Of a DNA stretch of 5,473 nucleotides, positions 1 to 5,473 are shown in pieces (position 1 is the first letter of the stretch; every line of letters starts with the position of its first letter). Location: assembly GCA_036642795.1 (NCBI GenBank), contig JAVXTH010000056.1, positions 1 through 5,473 of the forward strand. Direction: 5' to 3'. The translations under genes and the position numbers were made by a program. Source of the DNA: JAVXTH01 sp036642795. Lineage in GTDB: Bacteria; Bacillota_I; Bacilli_A; Erysipelotrichales; Erysipelotrichaceae. Below the pieces are notes generated by a model, which was not told the DNA's origin, made no database searches, and was given only the letters and a program-made list of their open reading frames with translations.

Positions 1-584
1 CATACTGCTTGTGATTGGAATACGCCAAAAGGAGTACGTTGTTGGGTTACAACCTGTCCTGTGCCATTACAACGGCTACAAGATTGAACATCGCTCTTGT
101 TTTGAGCACCGGTTCCCATACATTGATTACATTGTTCATCCACTTCCACACTAATTTCTTCACTCTTACCAAAAATTGCATCCATGAAATCAATGCGCAT
201 TTGCATAAAGCGATCATTACCTTTACGTGGTCCATTGTTAGGACGTTGTCTTGATTGTTGTCCACCACCAAAACCACCGCCGAAGAAAGATGAGAAAATA
301 TCGCCAAAGTCTTCAAAACCGCCGCCACCAAAGCCACCAGCACCGCCGCCAAAATTAGCGCCGTCCATGCCTGCATGACCAAATTGATCATAAGTAGCTT
401 TCTTTTGTGGATCCGATAAAACTTCATAAGCTTCGTTTACTTCTTTAAAACGTGCTTCTGCATCATCCGCCTTGTTCACATCTGGATGATACTTTTTCGC
501 CATCTTACGATAAGCTTTTTTTATTTCATCGTCACTAGCACCTTTTGCGATACCTAGGACTTCATAATAATCTCTCTTGCTCAT
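1..584 (-). CDS. dnaJ: DnaJ (Hsp40) co-chaperone, N-terminal part, cut by window edge
   Basis: Cytoplasmic co-chaperone that delivers unfolded clients to DnaK and stimulates its ATPase through the J domain. The frame is open from the ATG at 584-582 to the left edge, giving 194 codons plus two bases. The J domain (about residues 4-68) starts KRDYYEVLG and has the HPD motif at 33-35. A Gly/Phe-rich linker follows (about 74-110). Then comes the start of the zinc-binding domain, with CxxCxGxG repeats at Cys152/155 (CNQCMGTG) and Cys169/172 (CSRCNGTG). The last two bases (TG) would fit a further Cys. This is therefore a type I DnaJ; the remaining zinc motifs and C-terminal substrate domains lie outside the window. 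The ATG is chosen because it gives the family-typical MSKRDYYEVLG start. An in-frame TTG two codons upstream is possible but less likely. It is the last operon gene visible, 14 nt after the deacetylase stop. Identity is certain. Confidence 0.97.
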   Translation of the reverse strand, partial: MSKRDYYEVLGIAKGASDDEIKKAYRKMAKKYHPDVNKADDAEARFKEVNEAYEVLSDPQKKATYDQFGHAGMDGANFGGGAGGFGGGGFEDFGDIFSSFFGGGFGGGQQSRQRPNNGPRKGNDRFMQMRIDFMDAIFGKSEEISVEVDEQCNQCMGTGAQNKSDVQSCSRCNGTGQVVTQQRTPFGVFQSQAV

Positions 585-593
585 ATGCAACCA

Positions 594-601
594 CTCTCCT
601 A
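594..601 (-). promoter_or_regulatory. Ribosome binding site of dnaJ
   Basis: TAGGAGAG on the minus strand, ending 9 nt before the dnaJ ATG (AGGAG to ATG is 11 nt). Its first three bases are the TAG stop codon of the upstream deacetylase gene, so ribosomes finishing that gene stop on the dnaJ site. The slightly long spacing leaves some room for the in-frame TTG at 590-588 as an alternative start. Confidence 0.75.
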
Positions 602-1858
602 CTTAATTCCTTCAATAAAACGATCCAATCCTGCTTGTCCAAAAATACGGATTCTTGGTAATCTTAATTTATCCATACCAGGTGCTATTTTACCATACTG
701 AGTTGTAAATGCAAGTCGAGCTCCGCCCTGTCTTACAATCTCTACCGCATGATCGTTGGCATCCCCATAAGGATAACAATATACAAAACCATTTCCAACT
801 TTTTGAAAGGATTGTTTTGTATCATCAATTCCAGTTTGTAAATCAACACACATTAATCTGCCACCACGGCCCATTCCAGAACATCCACCAACATGCATTC
901 CTTCTGAATGCGATTGTAGTTCAATTCCATTTTGTGCCATTTCAGGCCAATGTGTATCTTTTATATCATTAAATTCACCGGTTATTAAAAATGCTGTTGC
1001 CTTCATTTGAAATTCTTTTAATAGTGGATAAGCATAATCATAAACTGTCTTACTTCCATCATCCATTGTGATACTTACAACATTTTGTTTTAAATTAACT
1101 TTATTATCTAAGTAACGTTCAACATCTTTCATCGTTAAGGTAACGTAGCCATTATCTTTTAAATACTGAAGATGACTTCTCAATGCTTGTACTTCAACCC
1201 AGTTTCCATCTGGACCAACCTCTCCTTTTGATGCATCATAAAACACATGATACATTAAGACCGGTAGAGATTGAGCACTTGCTTCACTTGGGTTCACATT
1301 TTCAATGGCTGCGATATCATTTTTATTAAGATAATATAATGTTTGATTGATGCTGACTCCATAACGAGTTCCATCATCAATAAAAGCATCAAATGTAGTT
1401 GCTTCTTTCATCTTAATAAGCGGTTCATTCATTTCATTTAAAAGCTGATACTTTGCTTTGCTTGTAAGCTTAGCAATTGGTTGATAAGCTTGTGAAATAC
1501 GTTCACTCACTTGTTCCTTATCTGGTGTTACTTCTTTTGCCTTGATATAATAATCATAATCTCTTAATTTAAAATAACTTTGATTCATCTTTTGTTGATC
1601 TTTTGGTGCTAAAGCAATTGCTTTATTTGCCATTACTTTTCCTATTTCAATGTGTTTCTTATCTTTAACTTTAAAAATGCTCACTTCTTTTTCTCCGATT
1701 ACATAATCAGAAAAATGCTTTGAAACATCTATTGTTGGTTTTTTCTTTTTTTCCTGAGCGGGGGAACAGGCAGTTAAAGCCGTAAAGAAACACACAAAAC
1801 CTAGCGCAAGCACTAGGAATTGTATACTCTTTTTATTTCTTTTCTTCAAACTCTGCAT
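599..1858 (-). CDS. Polysaccharide deacetylase (NodB/CE4 domain) lipoprotein within the chaperone operon
   Basis: Predicted exported, lipid-anchored enzyme that removes acetyl groups from an amino sugar polymer such as peptidoglycan or poly-N-acetylglucosamine; the substrate is not shown by the sequence. It has 419 residues. The signal peptide has a basic n-region (MQSLKKRNKK), a hydrophobic core (about 12-28) and a lipobox LTAC with Cys31, followed by a Lys-rich tether. Residues about 41-195 form an N-terminal region I do not recognise. The catalytic domain (about 197-405) starts SLPVLMYHVF and has the Asp pair in MDDG (Asp266, Asp267), metal-ligand candidates His317 and His322 (HSEGMH), a YCYPYG segment at 360-365 and LPRIRI near the end. 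The His-x4-His spacing differs from the common H[ST]xxH and, from memory, matches PgaB-type enzymes. An in-frame TAG at 1862-1864 makes ATG 1858 the furthest-upstream start. No good Shine-Dalgarno precedes it, and it overlaps dnaK by 26 nt, so translational coupling is likely. Domain call strong; physiological role unknown. Confidence 0.9.
   Translation of the reverse strand: MQSLKKRNKKSIQFLVLALGFVCFFTALTACSPAQEKKKKPTIDVSKHFSDYVIGEKEVSIFKVKDKKHIEIGKVMANKAIALAPKDQQKMNQSYFKLRDYDYYIKAKEVTPDKEQVSERISQAYQPIAKLTSKAKYQLLNEMNEPLIKMKEATTFDAFIDDGTRYGVSINQTLYYLNKNDIAAIENVNPSEASAQSLPVLMYHVFYDASKGEVGPDGNWVEVQALRSHLQYLKDNGYVTLTMKDVERYLDNKVNLKQNVVSITMDDGSKTVYDYAYPLLKEFQMKATAFLITGEFNDIKDTHWPEMAQNGIELQSHSEGMHVGGCSGMGRGGRLMCVDLQTGIDDTKQSFQKVGNGFVYCYPYGDANDHAVEIVRQGGARLAFTTQYGKIAPGMDKLRLPRIRIFGQAGLDRFIEGIK
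1784..1817 (-). terminator. Terminator-like hairpin just after the dnaK stop (possible partial terminator or mRNA processing/stability element)
   Basis: Read on the minus strand, CCTAGTGC (1817-1810) pairs with GCGCTAGG (1807-1800) across TT, with a single G.U pair. In RNA this is best drawn as a 7-bp stem closed by G-C around a CUUG tetraloop. A T-rich tract follows directly (1799-1784: TTTT, GTGTG, TTTC, TTT). The hairpin begins 16 nt after the dnaK stop and lies inside the deacetylase signal-peptide codons for residues 14-19. The tail is interrupted by G residues, so full termination is doubtful. A leaky terminator, a processing or stabilising stem, or chance are all possible. Confidence 0.4.
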
Positions 1859-3641
1859 CGACTACATTATCATCTTTCGCAGCGTTTGTATCGGGACCAG
1901 CCCCTTGTTGATCTTGGTTTTGATACATTGCTTCACTAGCTGCTTGAGCTGCTTTTTCAAGTTCATCAAGCTTAGTTTTAACTGTTTCCATATCATTATC
2001 ATCTAATGATTTTTGTAACTCATCACGAAGTTTCATTGTTTCTTCTTTTTGTTTCGCATCGATCTTATCGCCTGCTTCCGCAATTGAAGCATCAATTTGA
2101 TTAATGAAAGCTTCTGCACGGTTACGTAAATCTACTTCTTCTTTGCGTTTTTCATCTTCTGCTTTATGTTCTTCCGCTTCTTTAACCATACGTTCGATTT
2201 CATCATCACTTAATCCTGAAGAATTCTGAATTGTAATTGATTGTGTTTTACCTGTTCCATTATCTTTCGCAGATACATGAACAATACCATTCACATCAAT
2301 ATCAAATTTAACTTCAATTTGAGGAATACCACGACGTGCTGGTGCAATACCATCTAATTTAAAGTTACCAATCGTTTTGTTGTCGTTTGCCATTGGACGT
2401 TCACCCTGTAATACGTGAATATCAACTGCTGGTTGGTTATCAGCTGCCGTTGAGAAGACTTGTGATTTACTTGTAGGGATTGTTGTATTACGATTAATTA
2501 ATACTGTCATAACACCACCCATTGTTTCAATACCTAAAGATAATGGTGTAACATCTAATAATAATACGTCTTTAACATCTCCACAAATAACGCCACCTTG
2601 AATTGCAGCACCCATTGCTACTACTTCATCTGGGTTAACACTACGATTTGGTTCTTTACCTAATTCATTCTTAACCGCATCTTGAACCGCAGGAGTACGA
2701 GTACTACCACCAACTAATAATACTTGGTGAATATCATTTTTCGTAACACCAGCATCTTTTAATGCTTGACGAACTGGTCCAATGGTACGCTCTACTAAAC
2801 CTTTTGTCATTTCATCAAATTTAGCACGAGTTAAACTAGCTTCAAAGTGAAGTGGTCCACTTGCTCCAGCTGAGATAAATGGTAATGAAATCTGTGTTTG
2901 CATTACACCACTTAAATCTTTCTTAGCTTTTTCAGCAGCTTCTTTTAAACGTTGCATTGCCATTGTATCTGCTCTTAAATCAACGCCGTTATCTTTCTTA
3001 AAGGTTTCAATCATCCAATCAACGATTAGGTTATCGAAATCATCTCCACCAAGTTTAGTATCTCCACCAGTAGATAATACTTCAAATGTACCATCTGCAA
3101 GTTCTAGGATAGAAACATCAAATGTTCCTCCACCTAAATCATATACAAGAACTTTTTGTTCTTTTTCAGTCTTATCAATACCATAAGCAAGTGCGGCAGC
3201 CGTTGGTTCATTGATAATACGTTCTACTTCTAAACCAGCAATTTTACCAGCATCTTTTGTTGCTTGACGTTGTGCATCACTGAAATAGGCAGGAACCGTA
3301 ATAACCGCTTTTTCTACTTTTTCACCTAAATAATCTTCTGCATAACTCTTTAAATATTGAAGAATCATTGCGGAAATTTGTTGAGGTGTATATTCTTTAC
3401 CTTCTAATGTGAATTTTTCATTTGAACCCATTTTACGTTTAATCGAACTTACTGTTTCTTTGTTTGTTACGACTTGACGTTTTGCGGCATCACCGACAAT
3501 TCTTTCACCGTTTTTAAATGCGACAACGGATGGTGTCGTACGATTTCCTTCTGGATTTGGGATTACTTTACATTCTCCCCCTTCCATAACTGAAACACAT
3601 GAATTTGTTGTACCTAAGTCGATACCAATAATTTTACTCAT
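1833..3641 (-). CDS. dnaK: DnaK (Hsp70) molecular chaperone
   Basis: Cytoplasmic ATP-dependent chaperone that binds exposed hydrophobic peptide segments, cycling with DnaJ and GrpE. The 602-residue length is normal for Gram-positive DnaK. All three Hsp70 signatures are present: IDLGTTNS at 7-14, the phosphate-binding DLGGGTFDVS block at about 168-177, and LLVGGSTRTP at about 308-317. The hydrophobic interdomain linker (LLLDVTP, 360-366) leads into the substrate-binding beta domain (about 367-475), then the helical lid (about 477-575), a Gln/Gly-rich spacer and the conserved acidic tail DAEFEEKK. The segment after GDAAKRQ is short, as in Gram-positive homologues that lack the Gram-negative insertion. 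The start gives MSKIIGIDLG behind an excellent ribosome binding site. It follows grpE after 28 nt, and its last 26 nt are shared with the downstream deacetylase gene in another frame. No key residue is missing. Confidence 0.99.
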   Translation of the reverse strand: MSKIIGIDLGTTNSCVSVMEGGECKVIPNPEGNRTTPSVVAFKNGERIVGDAAKRQVVTNKETVSSIKRKMGSNEKFTLEGKEYTPQQISAMILQYLKSYAEDYLGEKVEKAVITVPAYFSDAQRQATKDAGKIAGLEVERIINEPTAAALAYGIDKTEKEQKVLVYDLGGGTFDVSILELADGTFEVLSTGGDTKLGGDDFDNLIVDWMIETFKKDNGVDLRADTMAMQRLKEAAEKAKKDLSGVMQTQISLPFISAGASGPLHFEASLTRAKFDEMTKGLVERTIGPVRQALKDAGVTKNDIHQVLLVGGSTRTPAVQDAVKNELGKEPNRSVNPDEVVAMGAAIQGGVICGDVKDVLLLDVTPLSLGIETMGGVMTVLINRNTTIPTSKSQVFSTAADNQPAVDIHVLQGERPMANDNKTIGNFKLDGIAPARRGIPQIEVKFDIDVNGIVHVSAKDNGTGKTQSITIQNSSGLSDDEIERMVKEAEEHKAEDEKRKEEVDLRNRAEAFINQIDASIAEAGDKIDAKQKEETMKLRDELQKSLDDNDMETVKTKLDELEKAAQAASEAMYQNQDQQGAGPDTNAAKDDNVVDAEFEEKK

Positions 3642-3649
3642 AAGTTATT

Positions 3650-3656
3650 CCTCCTT
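3650..3656 (-). promoter_or_regulatory. Ribosome binding site of dnaK
   Basis: Perfect AAGGAGG on the minus strand, 8 nt before the dnaK ATG. It is the strongest site in the operon, consistent with high DnaK output. Confidence 0.9.
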
Positions 3657-3669
3657 AACATCTGTTATG

Positions 3670-4344
3670 TTATTCACTTACTTTAACTAAACTAGCTCTT
3701 AATACACGATCTTTTAATTTATATCCTTTTTGTAGGACTTCTATTACGATACCACTTTCAACGCCTTCTTTAGCCTCTTGCATCAATGCTTGATGGAAGT
3801 TTGGATCAAAAGGTTGGTTCAATGCATCGATTTCATTGACACCCTCTTTTTCAAGAATGGAAATCAACTGTTGATGGATCATTTCAAATCCTTTCGCATA
3901 ATTTTTTAAGTTTTCATCCTGTGTTTCAACTTGTAAAGCGCGCTCTAAGTTATCAATCACTGGTAGCACTTCACTAGCAAAACTTTGAATTCGATACTTA
4001 CGACTTGTTTCCGCTTCTTGTTGCAGACGCTTTTTTAAGTTTTCTGTATCCGCATAAGCTTTAAAATATGCATTCTTATTTGCTGCTGCTTCTTCTTTTA
4101 ATTTAATAATTTCTTCTTTTAACTTTTCAATTTCTTTGTTATCTTTTTTACGATGTAAATGTTTTTTATCTTCTTTTTTACATTCATGCTCATCGTTATC
4201 CTCATGACATTTTTTCTTTTCATGATCACATTCGCATTTTTCATCGTGACAACACTTTTCGCCTTTTCCTTCATGGCAACATGATTCTTTTGTTTCGTTA
4301 CCTGCTGTTTCTTCTTTTATTTCTGTGTCTTTGGTTTCACTCAT
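3670..4344 (-). CDS. grpE: GrpE nucleotide exchange factor with Cys/His-rich N-terminal extension
   Basis: Dimeric cytoplasmic co-chaperone that releases ADP from DnaK. The protein has 224 residues. Residues about 1-66 are a charged tail with eight Cys (22, 23, 31, 32, 37, 39, 46, 55) and seven His (24, 33, 41, 47, 53, 62, 64). Residues about 67-115 form the long coiled-coil helix (EIEKLKEEIIKLKEE), continuing into the NAYFKAYADTENLKKR segment typical of GrpE. The four-helix and beta-wing regions follow. They include FDPNFHQALMQ (179-189) and the C-terminal signature QKGYKLKDRVLRASLVKV (205-222), where Ala-Ser replaces the common Pro-Ala after LR. The ATG at 4344 is supported by a strong ribosome binding site 5 nt upstream, and no other Met occurs before residue 155. 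The hrcA stop lies 9 nt upstream. Acidic GrpE N-termini are common, but this density of Cys and His is not. The GrpE call is certain; tail function is unknown. Confidence 0.97.
   Translation of the reverse strand: MSETKDTEIKEETAGNETKESCCHEGKGEKCCHDEKCECDHEKKKCHEDNDEHECKKEDKKHLHRKKDNKEIEKLKEEIIKLKEEAAANKNAYFKAYADTENLKKRLQQEAETSRKYRIQSFASEVLPVIDNLERALQVETQDENLKNYAKGFEMIHQQLISILEKEGVNEIDALNQPFDPNFHQALMQEAKEGVESGIVIEVLQKGYKLKDRVLRASLVKVSE
4153..4284 (-). other. Cys/His-rich segment of GrpE (residues 21-64)
   Basis: This stretch encodes 8 Cys and 7 His in 44 residues, interspersed with Lys, Glu and Asp. It contains an imperfect repeat (SCCHEG and KCCHDE), a CEC pair and spaced C/H pairs (KKCHE, EHECKK). 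The pattern would suit metal binding or thiol chemistry, but it matches no zinc-finger spacing that I can name. It lies upstream of the coiled coil and so would extend from the GrpE dimer as a flexible tail. Confidence 0.8.
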
Positions 4345-4349
4345 GATGG

Positions 4350-4356
4350 CCTCCTA
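4350..4356 (-). promoter_or_regulatory. Ribosome binding site of grpE
   Basis: TAGGAGG on the minus strand, 5 nt before the grpE ATG. The TAG stop codon of hrcA (4356-4354) forms its first three bases, which suggests that translation of hrcA and grpE is coupled. Confidence 0.85.
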
Positions 4357-5373
4357 TTCTTCATCTTGATATATTTCCTCAATTACGCGGCTCATATATT
4401 CCATTAATGCTACAACTCGATTATATGGCATGCGCGTAGGACCGATAATCATCAGTTGTCCTTCTTCTTCTGCGTTGATATGGAACTTACTAGCGACAAC
4501 CGATACATTGTCCATTTCAAGAAGAGAATTATCACTACCGATACGGATTGCCAAGTCGCCATCTTTCGAAGCAAGCTGTCTCCATAACGATGAATCTTCT
4601 AACATTTTCATTAATTGTTTCAATTTTTCAATGTCGGCAAATTCTGGTTGATAAAGCATATTACTTTGTCCTGAGCAATAGACATTTTCACTAGCAAAGC
4701 GAACAAACGCATTCACAAAGGCTTGAAACAATACTTCATGCCGTGTCACACTTGCCGCAAGCAATGGCTCAATTTCGCTCATCTTGTCAACGACATCACC
4801 AATTGGAGTACCGGTAAGTTTCTCATTCAATAAATTACAACATGTTTGAATATCATTCACGGATACATCGGCATCAAATTGAAAGATCTTATTTTCAGTA
4901 TGTCCATGATCCGTAATAAATACAGCTACTGCTGATCGATTTGATATTGGAAATAATTGGATATGTTGTAAGGTTTGAAATCTTGAATCAGGACCAAGTA
5001 CCAAGGAAGTTAAATTTGTCATTTGTGATAAAATATCACAACTTTTCTTAACTATTTCTTCCATTGAATAATGGCGCTCCGTAAAGATATCTTGAAGCGA
5101 ATTCTTAACTGAATCATCTAATGTTGCTTCCATTAGATTTTCAACATAATAACGATAACCTTTACTTGAAGGAATTCGTCCACTAGAAGTATGGGTCTTT
5201 TCTAACAATCCTAATTCTTCTAAAGCTGCCATTTCATTACGAATCGTAGCTGAAGAATATTGAATGGGAAGAATATCCATCAGCGATTTACTGCCAACCG
5301 GTTCCGCACTACGGGTAAATTCATCCACAATCGTTTTGAAGATTAATACTTGTCGTTGCGTAAGTGAAAGCAT
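4354..5373 (-). CDS. hrcA: HrcA heat-inducible transcription repressor
   Basis: Repressor of class I heat-shock genes. It binds the CIRCE inverted repeat and is known in Bacillus to need GroEL for activity. The 339 residues match the family length. The N-terminal winged helix-turn-helix (about 1-80) includes PVGSKSL (25-31), the recognition segment SSATIRNEMAALEELGLLEK (40-59), and SGRIPSSKGYRYYV (64-77). The central GAF-like domain and dimerisation region follow, with the C-terminal family signature around GPTRMPYNRVVALMEYMSRV (311-330). The ATG at 5373 gives the typical MLSLTQRQ start with AAGAGG 7 nt upstream. As first gene of the operon, next to two CIRCE-like sites, it should autoregulate itself and the genes downstream. 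The stop codon is built into the grpE ribosome binding site. Nothing in the protein looks damaged. Confidence 0.98.
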   Translation of the reverse strand: MLSLTQRQVLIFKTIVDEFTRSAEPVGSKSLMDILPIQYSSATIRNEMAALEELGLLEKTHTSSGRIPSSKGYRYYVENLMEATLDDSVKNSLQDIFTERHYSMEEIVKKSCDILSQMTNLTSLVLGPDSRFQTLQHIQLFPISNRSAVAVFITDHGHTENKIFQFDADVSVNDIQTCCNLLNEKLTGTPIGDVVDKMSEIEPLLAASVTRHEVLFQAFVNAFVRFASENVYCSGQSNMLYQPEFADIEKLKQLMKMLEDSSLWRQLASKDGDLAIRIGSDNSLLEMDNVSVVASKFHINAEEEGQLMIIGPTRMPYNRVVALMEYMSRVIEEIYQDEE

Positions 5374-5380
5374 GTCATCG

Positions 5381-5386
5381 CCTCTT
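5381..5386 (-). promoter_or_regulatory. Ribosome binding site of hrcA
   Basis: AAGAGG on the minus strand, 7 nt before the hrcA ATG. It is weaker than the grpE and dnaK sites, fitting a repressor made in smaller amounts than the chaperones. Confidence 0.7.
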
Positions 5387-5388
5387 TT

Positions 5389-5415
5389 CTAGCACTCTTA
5401 TCTTATGTCTGCTAA
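5389..5415 (-). promoter_or_regulatory. Second, degenerate CIRCE-like operator over the transcription start
   Basis: Read on the minus strand: TTAGCAGAC, a 9-nt spacer, then GAGTGCTAG. Against the consensus TTAGCACTC-N9-GAGTGCTAA, the left arm matches 7 of 9 and the right arm 8 of 9, with the exact 9-9-9 geometry. It spans roughly -5 to +22 of the predicted transcript. Its centre is 44 bp from the centre of the upstream copy, about four helical turns, so two HrcA dimers could sit on the same face of the DNA. Confidence 0.65.
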
Positions 5416-5416
5416 T

Positions 5417-5445
5417 AGTATATGATATTTATTTAGCACTGTCAA
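5417..5445 (-). promoter_or_regulatory. Sigma-A promoter of the hrcA operon
   Basis: On the minus strand, the -35 box TTGACA (5445-5440) and the -10 box TATACT (5422-5417) are separated by exactly 17 nt. The expected start is the A at 5410, leaving a leader of about 37 nt. An A-rich tract upstream (5473-5462) could act as an UP element. The match to consensus predicts a strong promoter that must be held down by HrcA. Confidence 0.88.
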
Positions 5446-5459
5446 CAAATTAGTGCTAA
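5433..5459 (-). promoter_or_regulatory. CIRCE operator (HrcA binding site) over the -35 box
   Basis: Read on the minus strand: TTAGCACTA, a 9-nt spacer, then CAGTGCTAA. Each arm matches the CIRCE consensus at 8 of 9 positions, differing only at the innermost base. With two further flanking bases the inverted repeat becomes 10 bp per arm without mismatch (5431-5440 and 5452-5461). It contains the whole -35 hexamer, so HrcA binding should block RNA polymerase. Confidence 0.93.
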
Positions 5460-5473
5460 ATGTTTATTTTTTT

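Noticed and set aside
15..378. Plus-strand open frames at 15-254 and 184-378, the latter Pro/Lys-rich.
   Set aside because: They are antisense to the dnaJ J-domain, Gly/Phe and zinc regions. The Pro-rich product is just the complement of Gly codons, and no ribosome binding site or family resemblance is seen.
47..427. Minus-strand 126-codon frame within dnaJ.
   Set aside because: It lies in a different frame from the clearly conserved DnaJ coding sequence, which continues intact through the same bases.
709..972. Plus-strand 87-codon open frame, His/Gln-rich.
   Set aside because: Antisense to the catalytic domain of the deacetylase, with no start signals. It is a shadow of the real gene.
3656..3672. 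Small inverted repeat TAACAT / ATGTTA between grpE and dnaK.
   Set aside because: Only 6 AT-rich pairs around a 5-nt loop, expected by chance in this AT-rich DNA. It overlaps just one base of the dnaK ribosome binding site, so it is unlikely to hide it.
4153..4284. The possibility that the Cys/His-rich GrpE tail is a frameshift or sequencing artefact.
   Set aside because: The frame is open from a well-placed ATG with a strong ribosome binding site through to canonical GrpE, and the tail keeps the Lys/Glu-rich character of GrpE N-termini.
4430..4651. Plus-strand 73-codon open frame inside hrcA.
   Set aside because: Antisense to the conserved C-terminal part of HrcA, with no promoter or ribosome binding site.
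5431..5473. On the plus strand, a perfect 10-bp inverted repeat followed by a T run resembles an intrinsic terminator.
   Set aside because: No plus-strand gene ends here. The repeat is fully explained as the CIRCE operator, and the T run reads as an A-rich UP-like tract for the minus-strand promoter.

Overview
The window holds most of a class I heat-shock (HrcA/CIRCE) chaperone operon, read entirely on the minus strand in the order promoter - hrcA - grpE - dnaK - polysaccharide deacetylase lipoprotein - dnaJ. The DNA is AT-rich. DnaK lacks the extra N-terminal segment typical of Gram-negative homologues, the ribosome binding sites are strong Gram-positive types, and regulation is by HrcA. Together these point to a low-GC Firmicute (Bacillota). 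An Erysipelotrichia-like member is my guess, but the sequence alone does not prove it.

Layout from right (5') to left (3'). Positions 5374-5473 are the control region: a near-consensus sigma-A promoter (TTGACA, 17 nt, TATACT) flanked by two CIRCE-like operators, one covering the -35 box and a more degenerate one covering the expected transcription start. hrcA (4354-5373) encodes the repressor. grpE (3670-4344) encodes the nucleotide exchange factor and carries an unusual Cys/His-rich N-terminal extension. dnaK (1833-3641) encodes a complete Hsp70. A 419-residue lipoprotein with a NodB-type (CE4) deacetylase domain (599-1858) overlaps the end of dnaK by 26 nt. dnaJ (584 to the left edge) is cut by the window after 194 codons; it begins 14 nt after the deacetylase stop.

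DnaK, DnaJ and GrpE form the Hsp70 folding cycle and HrcA represses the operon, so that part is ordinary. Three things are not ordinary. An exported cell-wall or exopolysaccharide deacetylase sits inside the chaperone operon. GrpE has a putative metal- or thiol-reactive tail. A terminator-like hairpin lies just after the dnaK stop, inside the deacetylase signal-peptide codons. I see no mobile element, CRISPR array, tRNA or rRNA. No stretch longer than about 100 bases lacks a gene.
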